Source: Chalciporus piperatus (taxonomy: Eukaryota > Basidiomycota > Agaricomycetes > Boletales > Boletaceae). From it: a stretch of 64,000 nt of DNA. The stretch covers positions 1 to 64,000 of the forward strand of contig JBBPTG010000047.1 of assembly GCA_038093975.1 (NCBI GenBank), written 5' to 3'. The notes beneath the pieces were generated by a model. That model ran no database searches, had not been told where the DNA came from, and saw only the letters and a list, made by a program, of their open reading frames with translations. Below are positions 1 through 11,227 of this stretch, piece after piece; the stretch's first letter is position 1, and each line of letters opens with the position of its first letter. The position numbers and the translations under genes were made by a program.

Positions 1-470
1 ACCTTCGAGTCCTGTTGGTATTGGTGCCAGACTGCCTGCCAGGCGCAGAAACCCTCGTAGAGAGTGGTGGAAGCTTACCCCAGCGCAGTTGAACCCTGAT
101 TCAGACACTGAGGACGAGGAGGACGCTTTCAAGGCTTCATCGAGCATTTCCAGTGAACCAAGGACTTATGCAGACGCCATGCATCGTTCTGATGCAGAGC
201 AATGGATCCAGGCAGCTCAGGAAGAGCTGGGAGCGCACAGATCGAATGGTACTTGCCGCTTGGTCGAAAGGCCAACTGATCGCAAGGTCATTGGCTCTAG
301 GTGGGTGTTCAAGGTCAAGCGCAATGCTGATGGCACTGTCGAACGCTACAAGGCGTGTATAGTCGCCAAAGGCTATAACCAGCGTCCTGGCTTTTACTAC
401 CTCGAGATATTCGCCCCTGCAGTGCGCTTGCCCACTGTCAGGATTGTGCTCGCCCTAGGCGTTGCAGAGG
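1..470 (+). pseudogene. Ty1/copia reverse transcriptase fragment
   Basis: Open from the window edge. The translation shows the linker and N-terminal part of a copia RVT_2 domain: a basic RRNPRREWWKL stretch, an acidic linker, EQWIQAAQEEL, then the family landmarks GSRWVFKVKRNADG and IVAKGYNQRPG and an F-A-P-A-V-R segment. After LALGVAEE (about position 465) the similarity stops, just where copia enzymes normally run into the LDVSSAFLNG region, and the frame closes at 490. The catalytic YVDD half, RNase H and LTR are absent. Family assignment is from motif order and is confident. The piece is a truncated relic, different in sequence from the copia element at 11228-16484. Confidence 0.85.
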
Positions 471-2842
471 AAAGATCAAATGAAGGTTAAATGGTTGTGG
501 CCTGGAATAAAAGCTATAGAAAGTGATGTAACTTTGGTTGTCCAAGTTGGGTGAGCAGAGCTGGGAATGTACTTGAATTCTGATAGGGAGCAGGTGACAT
601 GGGACACTGGAAGTCTTGGGTGCTGTTGATCTGCTCACTCTGATTTGGGTCAGCCGATGGGATCTACTCTGCTGGTCTGTTCTGTTCTTTACTAGCAGTG
701 CCTCCTCGCATGTAATACTTGTTACTCAAGAGACGGGGGATTAGAATCTGAGATATGTTTGCACCATTCAGACGATTCATTAATTCAGTTGGTCATCCAG
801 CAGAGTCCTTTATGTGCGCCGTTGCTGTTATAGCCTTACATCTCTCATCAAGAAGTCCATCAACGGAATGGAGAGATCTGTTGAGTTGGGTTCCATGTGG
901 CACCTCACTGGCACAACACACTTCTCTAGAGTAGGGGTCTCATGGGGAATCCTCACAACAATGCTCTTGTTGATATGGCAACAGAGTATGACGATGAGAT
1001 TCCATACCCTGAGGCAAGACTCCCATTGGATGACAATCTTGGATTTCTCTGTTCAGGGCACATGCATGGCTTACTCTTATGCAGCAGGTAGAACAAGGAG
1101 ACTCTGTGTGGATGCGAAAGTGAGGTTGATGTGCAAGGACACGATTGCGAAGATGAGGATCCTGAAGAATGTGTATGCCTCTCAGAGTGAAGTGATGAAA
1201 CCCTCGTTCGTATTTTGCATGGGATTCTACATTTGGGCATCAACTCCTGAAGTTAAGTCCATAGCAGAGTGCATGATTAGGGACTCTAATGCCATGCACA
1301 ACTCTCCTACCATTCATGTCAATTCAGTTTCAAAGTTGGTGGTGATATCACTGTCATCAGGCACTACACTTCGACCCTGTTCAGAGAATGGCATGGTGGA
1401 CTCAGTGATGCCACTCCGATACAACTCATTCCTACTTCTCAGCATTCTACATGTTGATACCGTATGTGATGAGTGACAGATCACTCTGTACTCTCATGTC
1501 CTCTGTACAAAGTCTCCAATCAGTATGTCCTCCAAGGGGATCAGGGACTTCAGTTGTGGCACCAATCAACATCCAGAAGCCTCTAGTCACGATGTCCTTC
1601 CTAGAAACCCTTATTGGGAGTCCCGAGTCTAGTGCTGTGGATAACATGCCAGGCATAGAACTCCCCACTCTATTCATGAACTTGAATGAGAACTATGAAG
1701 ACTATGCAGCATAGTCGTGTCAGAGAGGGCAATAGAGTTAGGGGCCTTCAGTCATCTCTCATTCTCTCTCGATTCTGTCTTCCCCCCATCCGATGTGTCT
1801 GTAAAAGGAAGGTGATGTAGTCGACTCTAAAGAGGCATGGTGGAAGGCATTCTCACTGAAGGAGAGGAGCGTAAGGGAGGACATGTTAATCAACGCTACT
1901 CCCATCCCCTTTCCCCAAACTGTGGAGAGTGTATTGTTGGTGGAGATGGTAGTGGAGTTGTGAAGTCTATAGTGCTCAGAGCACCCACGCTGGCAACCAC
2001 CTCGTCTCCACATTCATGTAGCCAACATGGTGGATGGGGACAAGCTGTCTACTGGCCATGGCGAAAAGGGAGTCGTAAGAGTGATGAGGCAGGAGGACAT
2101 GCAGTACTTTCATGGACTGGATGGAGAGTGTTGCACGCCTGATGTGGTAATGTCAATAATCATACTCAATATGTCCAAAAGTGAAGGCAGTGATTCTTCT
2201 TCAGGTATGTCAAGGAAGATGTTGCCAGTGATTCAGATGACACTCCCTCCACATAAGATAGCATGGCCGCAGGAATGTCAAGGACGGGGTTCACATTCCA
2301 TATCTCACCTTTGAGGTAACAGGATTCATCGGCGGTTGGTAAGAGCTTCCATGAATGTTGATTGGCAAGTTGACCTGATCGCCCAAACAGCCGAGGTCAA
2401 TGAATCTGTTACGGAGACATTCAGTGGCATAAGAGAAAATGCATTGCAAGATTTGCCAGCAGAGATGGCTTCCCATTGAGCTTGTGAGTGTCCCTCGAAT
2501 ACCTTTGTGGAATCACATCGTATTGGCTGAGAGAACCGTACACATTCTGTTGGGGAATGGCTCAGAGGAGGATATCAGGACCATCTGTGCGGAGGCAGCA
2601 AGGGTGGCTGAATGGTCTCAACAGAGATCAGCCAAATCAGGGGCAACATATCAAACAAGGAGCCAGAGGATGTGGGCTGAAATGGCCCAGAACTCATTGG
2701 TTAAACACAGCCTTCATGACACATTTTCTTACCTTGTCAGAACATGATCCAGGCAAGGCAGGATATTGAATCGGCTGATATCCCAGTTACTATGTCGTCC
2801 GATGATTGGAGAGAACAGGAAAATAGACTTCTGGACGAGCTG
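471..2842. other. No supported gene; decayed sequence
   Basis: Several open frames of 60-220 codons occur on both strands (the longest, on plus, at 814-1476), but none has a recognisable motif, sensible composition or a consistent frame. I read this as old decayed transposon sequence and annotate no gene. Confidence 0.5.
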
Positions 2843-3207
2843 GTGTTGCAGCCAAAGACTTGCAGGGGTGCCACCGACTAGCCAGTTGCTAGGTCGACTC
2901 AAGAATCTATTGGAGGCTTGGACTAGAGTCCAATGTGAGTAACTAAGATATATTTGAGTGAAGAAATAGGGCAACAGTACCTAGAGTCCAAGGAAGTGCC
3001 ACAGAAGTGTAAGGCAAAGCTCTGCTAGTGCAGAACGAAGGGAACAACACTAGGTAACAAACCAAGTTGGTACCCTAGGTAAAATGACCTGAGGAATCGA
3101 TCTACATAGGTTAGAAGTCGAATGGAGCGCTAGGTAGTGCTGTATGAGTAGAAGGCAAGTAAGTAAGTAGTAAAAGGTAAGTTAGGGAATCACCAAAAGC
3201 ATCCACC
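2843..3207 (+). repeat. Long inverted repeat, left arm (pairs with 6437-6800)
   Basis: About 365 bp that recurs in reverse complement at 6437-6800. Shared landmarks in the same order include GCAGCCAAAGACTTGCAGGG, CCAGTTGCTAGGTCGACTC, GAGTCCAATGTGAGTAACT, a block with GCTCTGCTAGTGCAGA, GAATGGAGCGCTAGGTAG and AGGTAAGTT. Indels separate the arms. The pair encloses the Plavaka-like transposase relic, so the arms are either its long terminal repeats or two inverted copies of another repeat that flank it. TSDs were not found. The interval 3208-3468 holds no readable gene, though it lies where the transposase C-terminus would be. Confidence 0.7.
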
Positions 3208-3468
3208 CATGCTAAACATGTCTGCCTGTCTTACCGTACGCAATTCTCAGCTCATCTGTCCCCGTACCTGATGACACTTAAAGCATGATCCAAGGCTCCT
3301 GACCACCCCCTGCTAGCTGCTGTATCACAAAACGATTACGCCTCTCTATCAACTCATCTAAGTAGAAATTATACCTATGAACCGACATGTTTCGTAGAAG
3401 CGCTCTGTCCGATATTCTATGAAGTAACCACAGTTACAGAATACATGTTCATCCAAGTTGAGACTCAC

Positions 3469-4720
3469 CTACTTTTCATATTTCTGGACCCACTTCACGA
3501 TACATGTTTCATTGTCGTCAACCTGATCCTTTGTAATCTCGAACTGTAGAGTGATTTTCATTTTCTTTCCGAGCTTGCACATGTGGTTGTAGTATTTATT
3601 CTTCTTACAACAATGGTCGAGGAGCTTGGGGGCAAGATAAACGAACCAAAAACACCATGACTCGGCTGTGGAGAGCGAACGATCTGTGGCAATGTTGCTA
3701 AGGAAGGACCCGGACGAAAGATCCTGGTATATGTTTGACTGCGGCTGCTGTTTCCTGACCGACCGACTGCCAAATGTGTGGCTCAATTTGATAGTCTTCA
3801 TTGCTGGTGTCTAAGCCCTTGCACTGCCCAGTCCAAAGATCAACGAGAGTTGGTATAACATTCTCCCACAGCAGATGAAACCACTCCCAAGGCACACAAC
3901 GAGCGTAGTCGAGCGAGTTGACTCAGCGAATTGAGGGAAGTCCCTTGATTCCGGTTTCCTTCGCAATTCATTCCTTTGCTGATTTTGATCCTGCGGTAGA
4001 AATTCTTGACGTGCAACAGATGAAGTCGTGGTGTTTTCGCAAAGGAAGATTTCACGGATCCCATTCAACTCGTTCTTCAATCGTATTACATGCGTTCTTT
4101 GGAGGCTGGAGAGAGTATGTTTGCCTGTCGCCGTTTGTCCCTCGAATGTTGCACAAGCGACAGGGATAGATTCCGTCATGACCTTTGATATTTAAGCATT
4201 TTTCCATGGCGATGATGTCCCCAAGCTTCAGAATAACGTAAGCATGGAGAACATGCTTTGCGAGATGATATCGAAGGTGGGTACACCACGGGCAAGCTCG
4301 GCTAACTCATCATCTAGCGGGGAGAGGAAGGATGCAATACCCTTTGCCTGACGAGGTCCAGGAATGACAGCAACACAGATCAGATTCACGAGGTGGGTCC
4401 GATGGGTAGGAGGAAGGTTGTGATTCTGTAATACAATGGGTGTCACACAAGGTCCCTTTCAGCGACGGTGATGTAATAGATAGCTGTCAATGAAAGAAAT
4501 ATTGATGATTTAGCTTCTCGCCATCAACAACAACACGGTGTTGGAGAAGTTGTTGATAGCAAGTCGAATCAAAGACATCATGGATATATATGGGTATGGT
4601 CATGGCGGAATTCAGCGTGATATGACATTCGGGTTGCCATGTCTTCACTTTGAAAGAACCCTTGGAGGCGAGGGATCAGGGGAAAATTTGTAAATTGGTG
4701 TCGTGGTTAGCCGTCGTGGT
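3469..4720 (-). pseudogene. Plavaka-type (CMC/CACTA-like) transposase relic
   Basis: Reading the minus strand from about 4700, successive frames give the conserved order of agaricomycete Plavaka transposases: IPRLQGFF / MATRMSYHAEF; a VVVDGEKLNHQYFF segment; ICVAVIPGPRQAKGIASFLSPL; LGDIIAMEKCLNIKGHDG followed by a cysteine pair (PCRLC); then MPWEWFHLLWENVIPTLVDL, FKGLD-like sequence, a helix with HIWQSVGQETAAAVKHIP, and ITKDQVDD plus WVQKYEK at the end. At least three frame changes and stops (for example near 4225 and 3700) make it non-functional. The family assignment rests on remembered motif order, not on a search. It lies between the long inverted repeats at 2843 and 6437, consistent with a defective DNA transposon. 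Confidence 0.8.
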
Positions 4721-4889
4721 TGGCCATCCACTTTGAAGCGAGATTCATTACAGAGGGGACAAGCCTGACAATGTTGGTATCTACCAGTGTACGTGATGCA
4801 AGAGTTCGGACAGCAGTCATAAGCTCTGGATTTGATTTGTTATGTTCGAGTGAATTGATGTTGAATTTTAGAATCAAGAGGTGAGCGCA

Positions 4890-5340
4890 CTTACCTTGTA
4901 ATGCCACCAGGGCTATTGAGTCCATGCCAGCTATGTTGCTGTAGCTGTACTGTAGGTTGAGGTAGGATAGGATGTTGGATAGTAGTAGTACTGAGAAACT
5001 CAAAACAATGTGGGCGTGTCAAGTTCAACATGGTCATGTGACCTGCTTGCATGAAATTTTCGAAGTCTAAGCATTAGAGAAATAAGGGTACACTTTTGTA
5101 CACCTTTTTGTACACTATTTTCATATATATTGACTACACTTGACTACGCTTTTTTGTACACTTTAGCTACACTCAATCCTAATGACTTTCCCACACTTGT
5201 AACTACACTTTTAGTCCGCCTTTTTGTACACATATTTCCTATACACTTTGTTACCCTTTTAACAGGTTTTTCAAATGCAAGTTGGACATCAGAAATAGAC
5301 TCATATAGCATCAAATGGCACCATAGTAGCCTATATAGCA
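4890..5340 (+). repeat. Fragment of repeat element R
   Basis: Starts with a degenerate copy of the hairpin unit (GCCACCAGGGCTATTGAGTCC near 4905), continues with the GAGAAACTCAA...AAGTTCAACATGGTCATGTGAC block seen at 22206-22265 and 36250-36310, then degenerate CTACGCTTTTTTGTACACTT repeats. It sits inside the Plavaka-like element, between its transposase relic and the proline-rich ORF, so it arrived later. Confidence 0.65.
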
Positions 5341-5458
5341 CTTTGTGTTTGCGCATTATATGTGCACAAATAGCAACCTATTGCCAACCTTCCAAGACAT
5401 CGCCGTCTTCATGTTCAATGTGCCAGGCCCCAGCAGCAGCTTGTCCCAGGGCCTGGGC

Positions 5459-6013
5459 TCAAAGGGACAAGTCCCAAGAGGTAGTCGAAGTTGAGAGTGA
5501 GTCCACGTTCTGTGGAATCGAGTCAGAGCGAGAACTCGATGGTGTCAGCGACTCCATGCGCTGCAGAATAGATGAAGGGTGCGGCGGTGATCGAGAATTT
5601 TGGGTAGGTGGCGATATATCAAGGTTGATGCCTTGAGGGAAAGTGGTTGTGGGGTTCCTCGTTGGACGATCCAGTGGAGAGTCCAAGGTGATCCCGGTAA
5701 TGTTATGGGGATCAAGACCCGCGGGCGGCGAGACATTTGAACCGACATTACGGCGGCGAGTAGGGGGTGACAAGAAAGAATCGATGACAGGGTGGCGAGT
5801 GGGTGGCGAAGAGAAGGGATCAATGGGACGGTGGCGAGGAGGAGGGGAGGAGAATGGATCGATGATGGCATTGGGCACGTAGGTGGCGTGCTCCGGAGAT
5901 GAAACATCTTGATGTAGTGGGAGGGCGATGTTGCCGGACAGAGTAGGATTGGGGGACATGTTTACATCGGCGCATGCGCCAATGGATTGTTGCGGCGACA
6001 AATTGATGTCCAT
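5459..6013 (-). CDS. Proline/serine-rich hypothetical protein
   Basis: An uninterrupted 184-codon frame starting with ATG at 6013. The protein is low-complexity, rich in Pro, Ser and Asp, with three near repeats of IDPFSSPPxRH at about residues 49-80 and a Ser-rich C-terminus. No domain is visible. It lies upstream of the transposase relic on the same strand and inside the same inverted repeats, so it may be the N-terminal region or an accessory exon of that element. This is inference from position. An R fragment (4890-5340) now separates the two. 6014-6436 holds no supported gene. Confidence 0.4.
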   Translation of the reverse strand: MDINLSPQQSIGACADVNMSPNPTLSGNIALPLHQDVSSPEHATYVPNAIIDPFSSPPPRHRPIDPFSSPPTRHPVIDSFLSPPTRRRNVGSNVSPPAGLDPHNITGITLDSPLDRPTRNPTTTFPQGINLDISPPTQNSRSPPHPSSILQRMESLTPSSSRSDSIPQNVDSLSTSTTSWDLSL

Positions 6014-6436
6014 GGGGGAGTCTGCTGGTGTTGCGGTCAGCCTGGCCGTTGCTTCATCCGCATGACGAATTGGCCAGCCTACTCACTGTGAGCATCAGCA
6101 GCGATATATGAAAAATCCACTTACCTTCATTTGGCGACTGAAATCTCACCTGGCATGTCATAATTGAGTGGCGAAGGAATGATGGCGAAGTTTTGACGAA
6201 GTTCAACAGAGCCAACCAATCCACTTACTATTTTTGGAAAGAGGACTCTGTTGATCGCTGGAAACCCAATTGCACCACTTCAGTGCGTTCGCCTCCACTA
6301 TGGCTGAATCTCATTTTCCTCGACTGCTCAAAGCACCTATTTCGATTGCACAGACCTGGATTGATCGGCGCTCAGTCGCCCTTGATCATGCTCTCGCTGG
6401 GCCTGTCTTGGATGATGACAGTGTTGCTTTTGGTGA

Positions 6437-6800
6437 TTCCCCAACTTACCTTTTCCTACTGACTTACTTTCCTATTACTCATACAGCGCTACCTAGCGCT
6501 CCATTCAACTTCTAACCTATCTAGATCGACTCCTCAGTGTTGTTCCCTTTGCTCTGCACTAGCAGAGCTTTACCTTACACTTGTGTGGCGCTTCCTTGAC
6601 ACTTGTTTACCTTTGTTTACCTTGAAGCGCACACTCCTTCCAGAGTCCATTGTAACTAACCTTCAGTTACTCACATTGGACTCTAGGTACTGTTACCTAT
6701 TTCTTCACTCAAATATATCTCAGTTACTCACATTGGACTCAGACCCTTGAGTCGACCTAGCAACTGGCTACTCCACCCCTGCAAGTCTTTGGCTGCAATA
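6437..6800 (-). repeat. Long inverted repeat, right arm (pairs with 2843-3207)
   Basis: Reverse-complement counterpart of the left arm. It contains an extra internal duplication: the block CAGTTACTCACATTGGACTC occurs twice here (about 6664 and 6721), only once on the left. Sequence on both sides of TGTGAGTAAC is shared between arms, so the repeat boundary is not simply an LTR end. Confidence 0.7.
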
Positions 6801-6834
6801 TACAGACCCAAGTTCGCCAACATCATTGTATCTG

Positions 6835-7273
6835 AGGGTGTGCGTTCGAGTTGGTTATTGCGATTGCTATTGTCAGTCATCTCATGTATCTCCAGAAACT
6901 GATCGCCGCATTCCTTGTGACTTATCGCGATGGCAAGGACATTACCATCCCGCCGTTCCTCGCCAGCCTCCTTATACACTGCGACTCAGATGTTGCTCCT
7001 CCGGACCTCCTCGCTCTTATTTCCCCACATGATCCTCTCATTGCCAGCTCTCCTTGGGCAGTGCACATTAAGAATTGCCCTGACGATGCGGCACATACAC
7101 CACTTCCACTCACTCAACAGTGGTGGAAACCCTTCCATGACGCTGCTCGCGAGCAGAAATTGAAAGCTCCCAACTGCCTCCTCAAATCGGGGAATAATAC
7201 CCCCGACCAACTTCGGCTCATCCATGCGTCCATCAGCGATACAGTGGAATTCACCAAATCTGAGACCACCTGA
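6835..7273 (+). pseudogene. Decayed gene of a fungal family with a WW-PFHD motif
   Basis: The frame ending at 7273 encodes LIAAFLVTYRDGKDITIPPF, a run of Ser/Pro, and QQWWKPFHDAAREQKLKAP. The WWxPFHD motif recurs in the next gene (7571-8749: NLWWEPFHDRFHATSVKAA), and the preceding hydrophobic segments are also comparable, so these look like two members of one gene family. No start or intron structure can be fixed here and the N-terminal part reads in another frame. Function unknown. 7274-7570 holds no supported gene. Confidence 0.4.
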
Positions 7274-7570
7274 CTTTCAAACAACTTTCACTTGTCGGCG
7301 ATGAAGCAAGTATCAAAGAGGGATGCTCGGAAAGCTCGCCTTGATCAGTAGTTGTAGCAAACTGCTTTAGTAGTTACAATGTACAATGTCTTTCAGTAAT
7401 ACATGGATCAGTGTACGATGCTACAGCCAACGAACTTCATAAGTCTAGATTGCACAGGACGTCAATCTCATCGGTGATCACCGACAAAAATTTCACCACG
7501 CGCCTTTCACTTTCGCTGTCGCTCACACACATCACTCCCACTTCATTCTATCTCTCGCAAATTCTTCACA

Positions 7571-8749
7571 ATGCATGCTCAAGGAAACGATGTCGGTGCC
7601 CCAAACCAGGTCAACATTCACTACGTGTGGATCAAACTCGCCCTCGCCAAGCTGGTCCTTGAGACTGAGCAAGGAGCGTTCAACCACATGCTCGAGGACA
7701 CCGAACTTGTAAGTTCTTACTTTCCCTCATTCCTGAACATTTTCTTACACTGAGCTTGCCAGACACCAGCAAGGAAACTCGTATTTGGCCCGACGATGGC
7801 AGATCTCGTCATCCCAGTGCACCTCATGGCCATCGCTCTCCAGTTAAAGCAAAAGGGCGCAGATCCATAAGTCCTCCTGGACGAGCTCGACATCAGCCAG
7901 GTTTCGCCCGACACCCAAGTGTGTTGGAGACACGACACTACAAAAAGGGTTATGTCAGGCCCAATGATTACTTCACTGTTGACCTGCCAATTGGTGACAA
8001 CCTATGGTGGGAGCCCTTCCATGACCGCTTCCATGCTACATCGGTCAAGGCCGCAAGGGAGTGAGAGGCGCTGGAGCAAGCGAAGCAGGCAGCGGCAGCG
8101 AACTTGAAGAAGGCAGCGGAAATCATGCAGGCGACGGAAGCCACTTGCGCTGCAGCCACAGCAGTCTTGCAAAAGCACACACCGACGAAGCCAATACGAA
8201 GATACCGGGTGATGACACTGACAGTAAGGAAGGCATCGGTGAAACGTCCGCGGGAAATGCATGATAAGGAAGACGACGATGAGGAGGCGGGTGAGGATAA
8301 CACGGAAGAAGAGGAGGTACGTGGTCGTCGTCCTGGACCTTCGACTTCTACCGGTGCCGGCCCATCAAGAGGAAGATCATCAAGCTGTGCAAGCAAGTGC
8401 GTGAAGAAGACACTGAGCAAAGATGATGGGAGAGCTCACTCTGAGGACCAAGATTCTGCCGATCCAGAGGATGCATTTTACAATCCGGTGAGTAGCATAT
8501 TTCTATTGAGGCAATGGAACAGCTCAGGCGAAATACTTTCTCAGCCTTGCGGACATTGTGCGGGTCAGAAAGGTATGAGGTGCCAAGCACGAATGGCGAA
8601 CAACAACAAGAAATGAACCTCGTGCCACCACTGCAAGGCTCGCAAACAACGCTGCACTGCTCTTGAATTGTTGCCTGCAATTGAAACTGGAAAGGGCAAG
8701 GTTTTACATGTGGCGGGGTCCTGGTGACACTTGGCGCTGGCGGTGTCTG
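7571..8749 (+). pseudogene. Zinc-cluster family gene, broken, cut by solo LTR A1
   Basis: ATG at 7571. Exon 1 ends with EDTEL at a GTAAGT donor (7710) and resumes after a TTGCCAG acceptor near 7763. The continuing frame gives KLVFGPTMADLVIPVHLMAI, an in-frame TAA near 7870, WWEPFHD, an alanine-rich coiled stretch (EQAKQAAAANLKKAAEIMQA), an acidic region, and a C-terminal cysteine cluster: CGHCAGQKGMRC, then after an in-frame TGA (8614-8616) CHHCKARKQRC. Solo LTR A1 then interrupts the frame at 8749, which resumes at 9348 (ALAVSASKVKDSVPATPALK). The CxxC-x6/7-C pairs resemble a Zn2Cys6 cluster and the intact antisense gene at 59958-61134. It is a pseudogene by stops and insertion. Confidence 0.6.
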
Positions 8750-9342
8750 TGAAACGACTCAACTCAATCAAGAGCTAGCGCTATCATCAGACAACATGCC
8801 CTAGCGAAACCACATCAACTCAGTAACTAGAGCTGAGGATCAGACTAGGCAAGCAGGAGCGCTTGGCCCATGAAGTTAAAGAAGAGGAAACTCCAGGAGA
8901 ACAAGACTGGAGAGCCAGTGCTTGTCAACCCGGGTTTATATACTATTGACAGTGTTTGTACATGTTGTGGCTAAACCTTAACTATATGACTAGGTATGAC
9001 TAGATATGAGTCATGGCAAGTAACAGCCAATAGCGTATATGACTAGGAAGCGAGATGAGTCAGCGTGAGTCAGTATGAGTCACGGTGAGTCATAATGAGT
9101 CATTAAGAGTCTGAGTCATGGTGACTCGGTATGAGTCATGGACAGTAGGGAAGATGCACAGCCACGCACAGCCACGTTACGTAAGTGAAAGGCTAGACCT
9201 AGCTGATGTCAGCAGGTCACGTGATGTGATCTTGATAAGATAAGATAACAGCAAAGGAAGAGAAAGCGACTAAGTCCAAAAGTGAAAGAGAAACGTAGTA
9301 AGTGTAGGAAAGACTAGGATAAGGAACTGAGCGTTCGTAACA
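8750..9342 (-). mobile_element. Solo LTR, gypsy family A (copy A1)
   Basis: A 593-bp sequence also present at 47345-47937 and 52472-53064. On the plus strand it begins TGAAACGACTCAACTC and ends TTCGTAACA, and has a perfect 5-bp target duplication GTCTG (8745-8749 and 9343-9347). The promoter direction is minus: reading that strand it starts TGTTACG, carries enhancer-like motifs, a TATA box (GTATATAAACCC, about 8935-8945) and ends CGTTTCA. No internal domain remains, so it is the product of LTR-LTR recombination. Confidence 0.9.
9005..9250 (-). promoter_or_regulatory. LTR A enhancer-like motif cluster
   Basis: Upstream of the LTR TATA (on minus), eight copies of TGAGTCA lie between about 9007 and 9140. 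This is the core of fungal Gcn4/AP-1-type bZIP sites. They are followed by CACGTG (9218-9223) and three overlapping GATA motifs (GATAAGATAAGATAA, 9234-9248). The same order recurs in LTRs A2 and A3, a shorter form in B, and CACGTG plus GATAAG in F. Motif identity is seen directly; regulation by these factors is inference. Confidence 0.55.
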
Positions 9343-9779
9343 GTCTGCATCAAAGGTCAAGGATTCTGTGCCTGCAACACCTGCACTAAAGGTCAGTGTT
9401 CCCCCTGTGTCGTCTGGCTCAACACTGATGTATCTCTCAGTGAGTCGTTCGGCTAACCCCAGCAGCAGCAGCTGCTGACAATAGCAATGAACAGTCACCA
9501 CCGCGCCGCCCACGCCGTTCAACTTCTAAGGCGCTGAGGAAAGCAAGAAAGCTCAGTGTGAATGCTCACCGCTATCGACTGCCCTAATCACATTTGTTCT
9601 AGACTACCCCGCCTGCAGTGCAGAGGGAGGCAGCTGACAGTCCCACAGCACAGGACGACAGTCAATTCTGAAAGGCTGATGCCTCTACCGTAAGTTGATC
9701 GATTATTTCGCGACAAAGCATTCACTGTCTATCAGTCACGGGCTGTCAAAGTACTACCAGCCCCTGCACCACCAGCCCC

Positions 9780-9932
9780 TGCCACACCCGCTAAAACACT
9801 TGCTTGGGGTCGTGATTGATGAAGCCCATTGCATAGTTCAGTGGGGTGGTGACTTCCTGCATATGCAAAGCTGACTAAGCTTTGTTTGTTCGTCCTGATG
9901 GATGTACCTTTGTATGTGACTTCAGCCACAAT
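9780..9932 (+). pseudogene. RecQ-type helicase relic (DEAH and SAT motifs)
   Basis: The plus frame reads LGVVIDEAHCIVQWGGDF (motif II, DEAH, at about 9812-9823), then after a frame break VPLYVTSATI (motif III, SAT). The spacing and the HCIVQWGGDF context match RecQ-like helicases that are multiplied in agaricomycete genomes. Only about 45 residues remain, ending at the MITE at 9933. 9520-9780 has no other supported coding sequence. Confidence 0.6.
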
Positions 9933-10621
9933 TAGTGTTCCAAAGTCCAGTCCAGTCCGGTCTTTTCCTTATTAGGAAGGTGACCGGACCGAGACCGTTT
10001 TTTTTAATTAATTAATTCAAAAAGACTGGACCAAAACCAATAAAAACCAGTCTTTTGGCAGTTGCAACCGGTTGCAACTAGTTTTACGCTTAGCATGGGA
10101 GAACTCAAAAATAGTACCGGTTCCTGGCTATAAATCGGTCTCTGGGTCAAGCAAAACGGTTCACACACTATAAAGATATGAGCATTTTAAAACAGCATGT
10201 TTTTTGTAGTGATACATCAGATATTATCAAGGTACGTGTGAAGTCAAGACCAATCCTAGACTCAATTCTCAATGCAGACTAATAATATATAGATAAATAT
10301 GTAACTCAGAGAGGGTATATACATGATTGATTGAATTCTATGACATGTTAATCAACATTGTCATTGGCTAACATCAATAGTCATCAAAAAACACAAATAG
10401 TCCAGAAAAATCAGCAAAGATCAGGGAAGATAGGGTAATACATAGGGGGTGGCTGTGCATCGATTGCTACAGGGTGCAACCGGTCTTTTTTCGGTTGCAA
10501 CTGCAGTCTTTTGATCTCAAATGCCGGCAACTGGCAACTGCAGTCCAGTTGCGATCAGTTGCGGTCCAGTCCAGCAGTTGCCAGTCTTTTACCAGTTGCG
10601 CAACTGGACTTTGAAACACTA
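9933..10621. mobile_element. hAT-like MITE (copy M1)
   Basis: Ends in inverted repeats TAGTGTTCCAAAGTCCAGT and (reverse) TAGTGTTTCAAAGTCCAGT, with subterminal repeats of the CCAGTCTTTT / GGTTGCAACTGG type and an AT-rich core without ORFs. It resembles M2 and M3 (TIR TAGTGTTTAAAAGTCCAGTT) and is the same size (689 bp). No 8-bp duplication is visible here, because the left flank is a helicase relic and the right flank is an LTR C interior, so one side has been rearranged. Confidence 0.7.
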
Positions 10622-11227
10622 TCTATGCCTGCCCTTAACTTGTTCTCTTATCTATATAAACCCTCGAGTTTCCTCCTATAACCCTAAGTTAGACCTACGC
10701 AATCTAACCTTGTACTCCTCGTTCTCTTTGAACCCTCTGAGAGTCACCGTCCAACTCTTGAATGAACACTAGGCCTTAATGTGGACATCCCATCATTAGG
10801 CTACACTTGAAACCCTCGTCCTTAACTAGGCTTTTGCGTCTATGCTTCGACCTATCCGGTACAAGCATAACAAAAGGTTTAACTTACCCTTGAAGGCTAC
10901 CTTCACTGTAGACCTCCACCATTTCCCAGCGACCTCGCCTCGACACCTCTCACTGGGGCCCCCCACGAGAGACCGCTAATCCACAGAACCCTGAATCCTC
11001 TGACTCGGGCTCACCTGAAGAGGAACATTCCTCTAATCCCTACGACACCTCTGATCTCTACGATGAACCAATCACCACTCAAGAGGAACAAGAAGAAACC
11101 CTTCACCTCTCCCACGAATTTTCCTCAGTTGTAACTATCCCAAGGGCACCACCCGAAGAGCTCCACAGTTCCCTGTGTCACCTGCTCCCCCACGAACCTC
11201 AGCCTTCTCCACTCCTTCCCTTCCCGT
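10622..11227 (+). mobile_element. Gypsy family C: 3' part of LTR plus 5' leader
   Basis: 10622-10872 matches the downstream half of LTR C (TATA-like CTATATAAACCCTCGAG to GTACAAGCATAACA). 10873-11222 matches the leader and start of gag of the other copy at 26449-26815 (AAAGGTTTAACTTACCC..., then AGCCTTCTCCACTCC). The copia element D is inserted at 11228 inside the gag start, with CCCGT (11223-11227) as target site. The 5' half of the LTR is missing. Confidence 0.8.

Noticed and set aside
814..1476. 220-codon ORF on plus
   Set aside because: No motif, odd composition, overlapping open frames on minus. Likely chance in decayed sequence.
9780..9932. Helitron based on helicase motifs
   Set aside because: The DEAH/SAT context is RecQ-type, no Rep domain, no 5' TC or 3' CTRR hairpin end seen.
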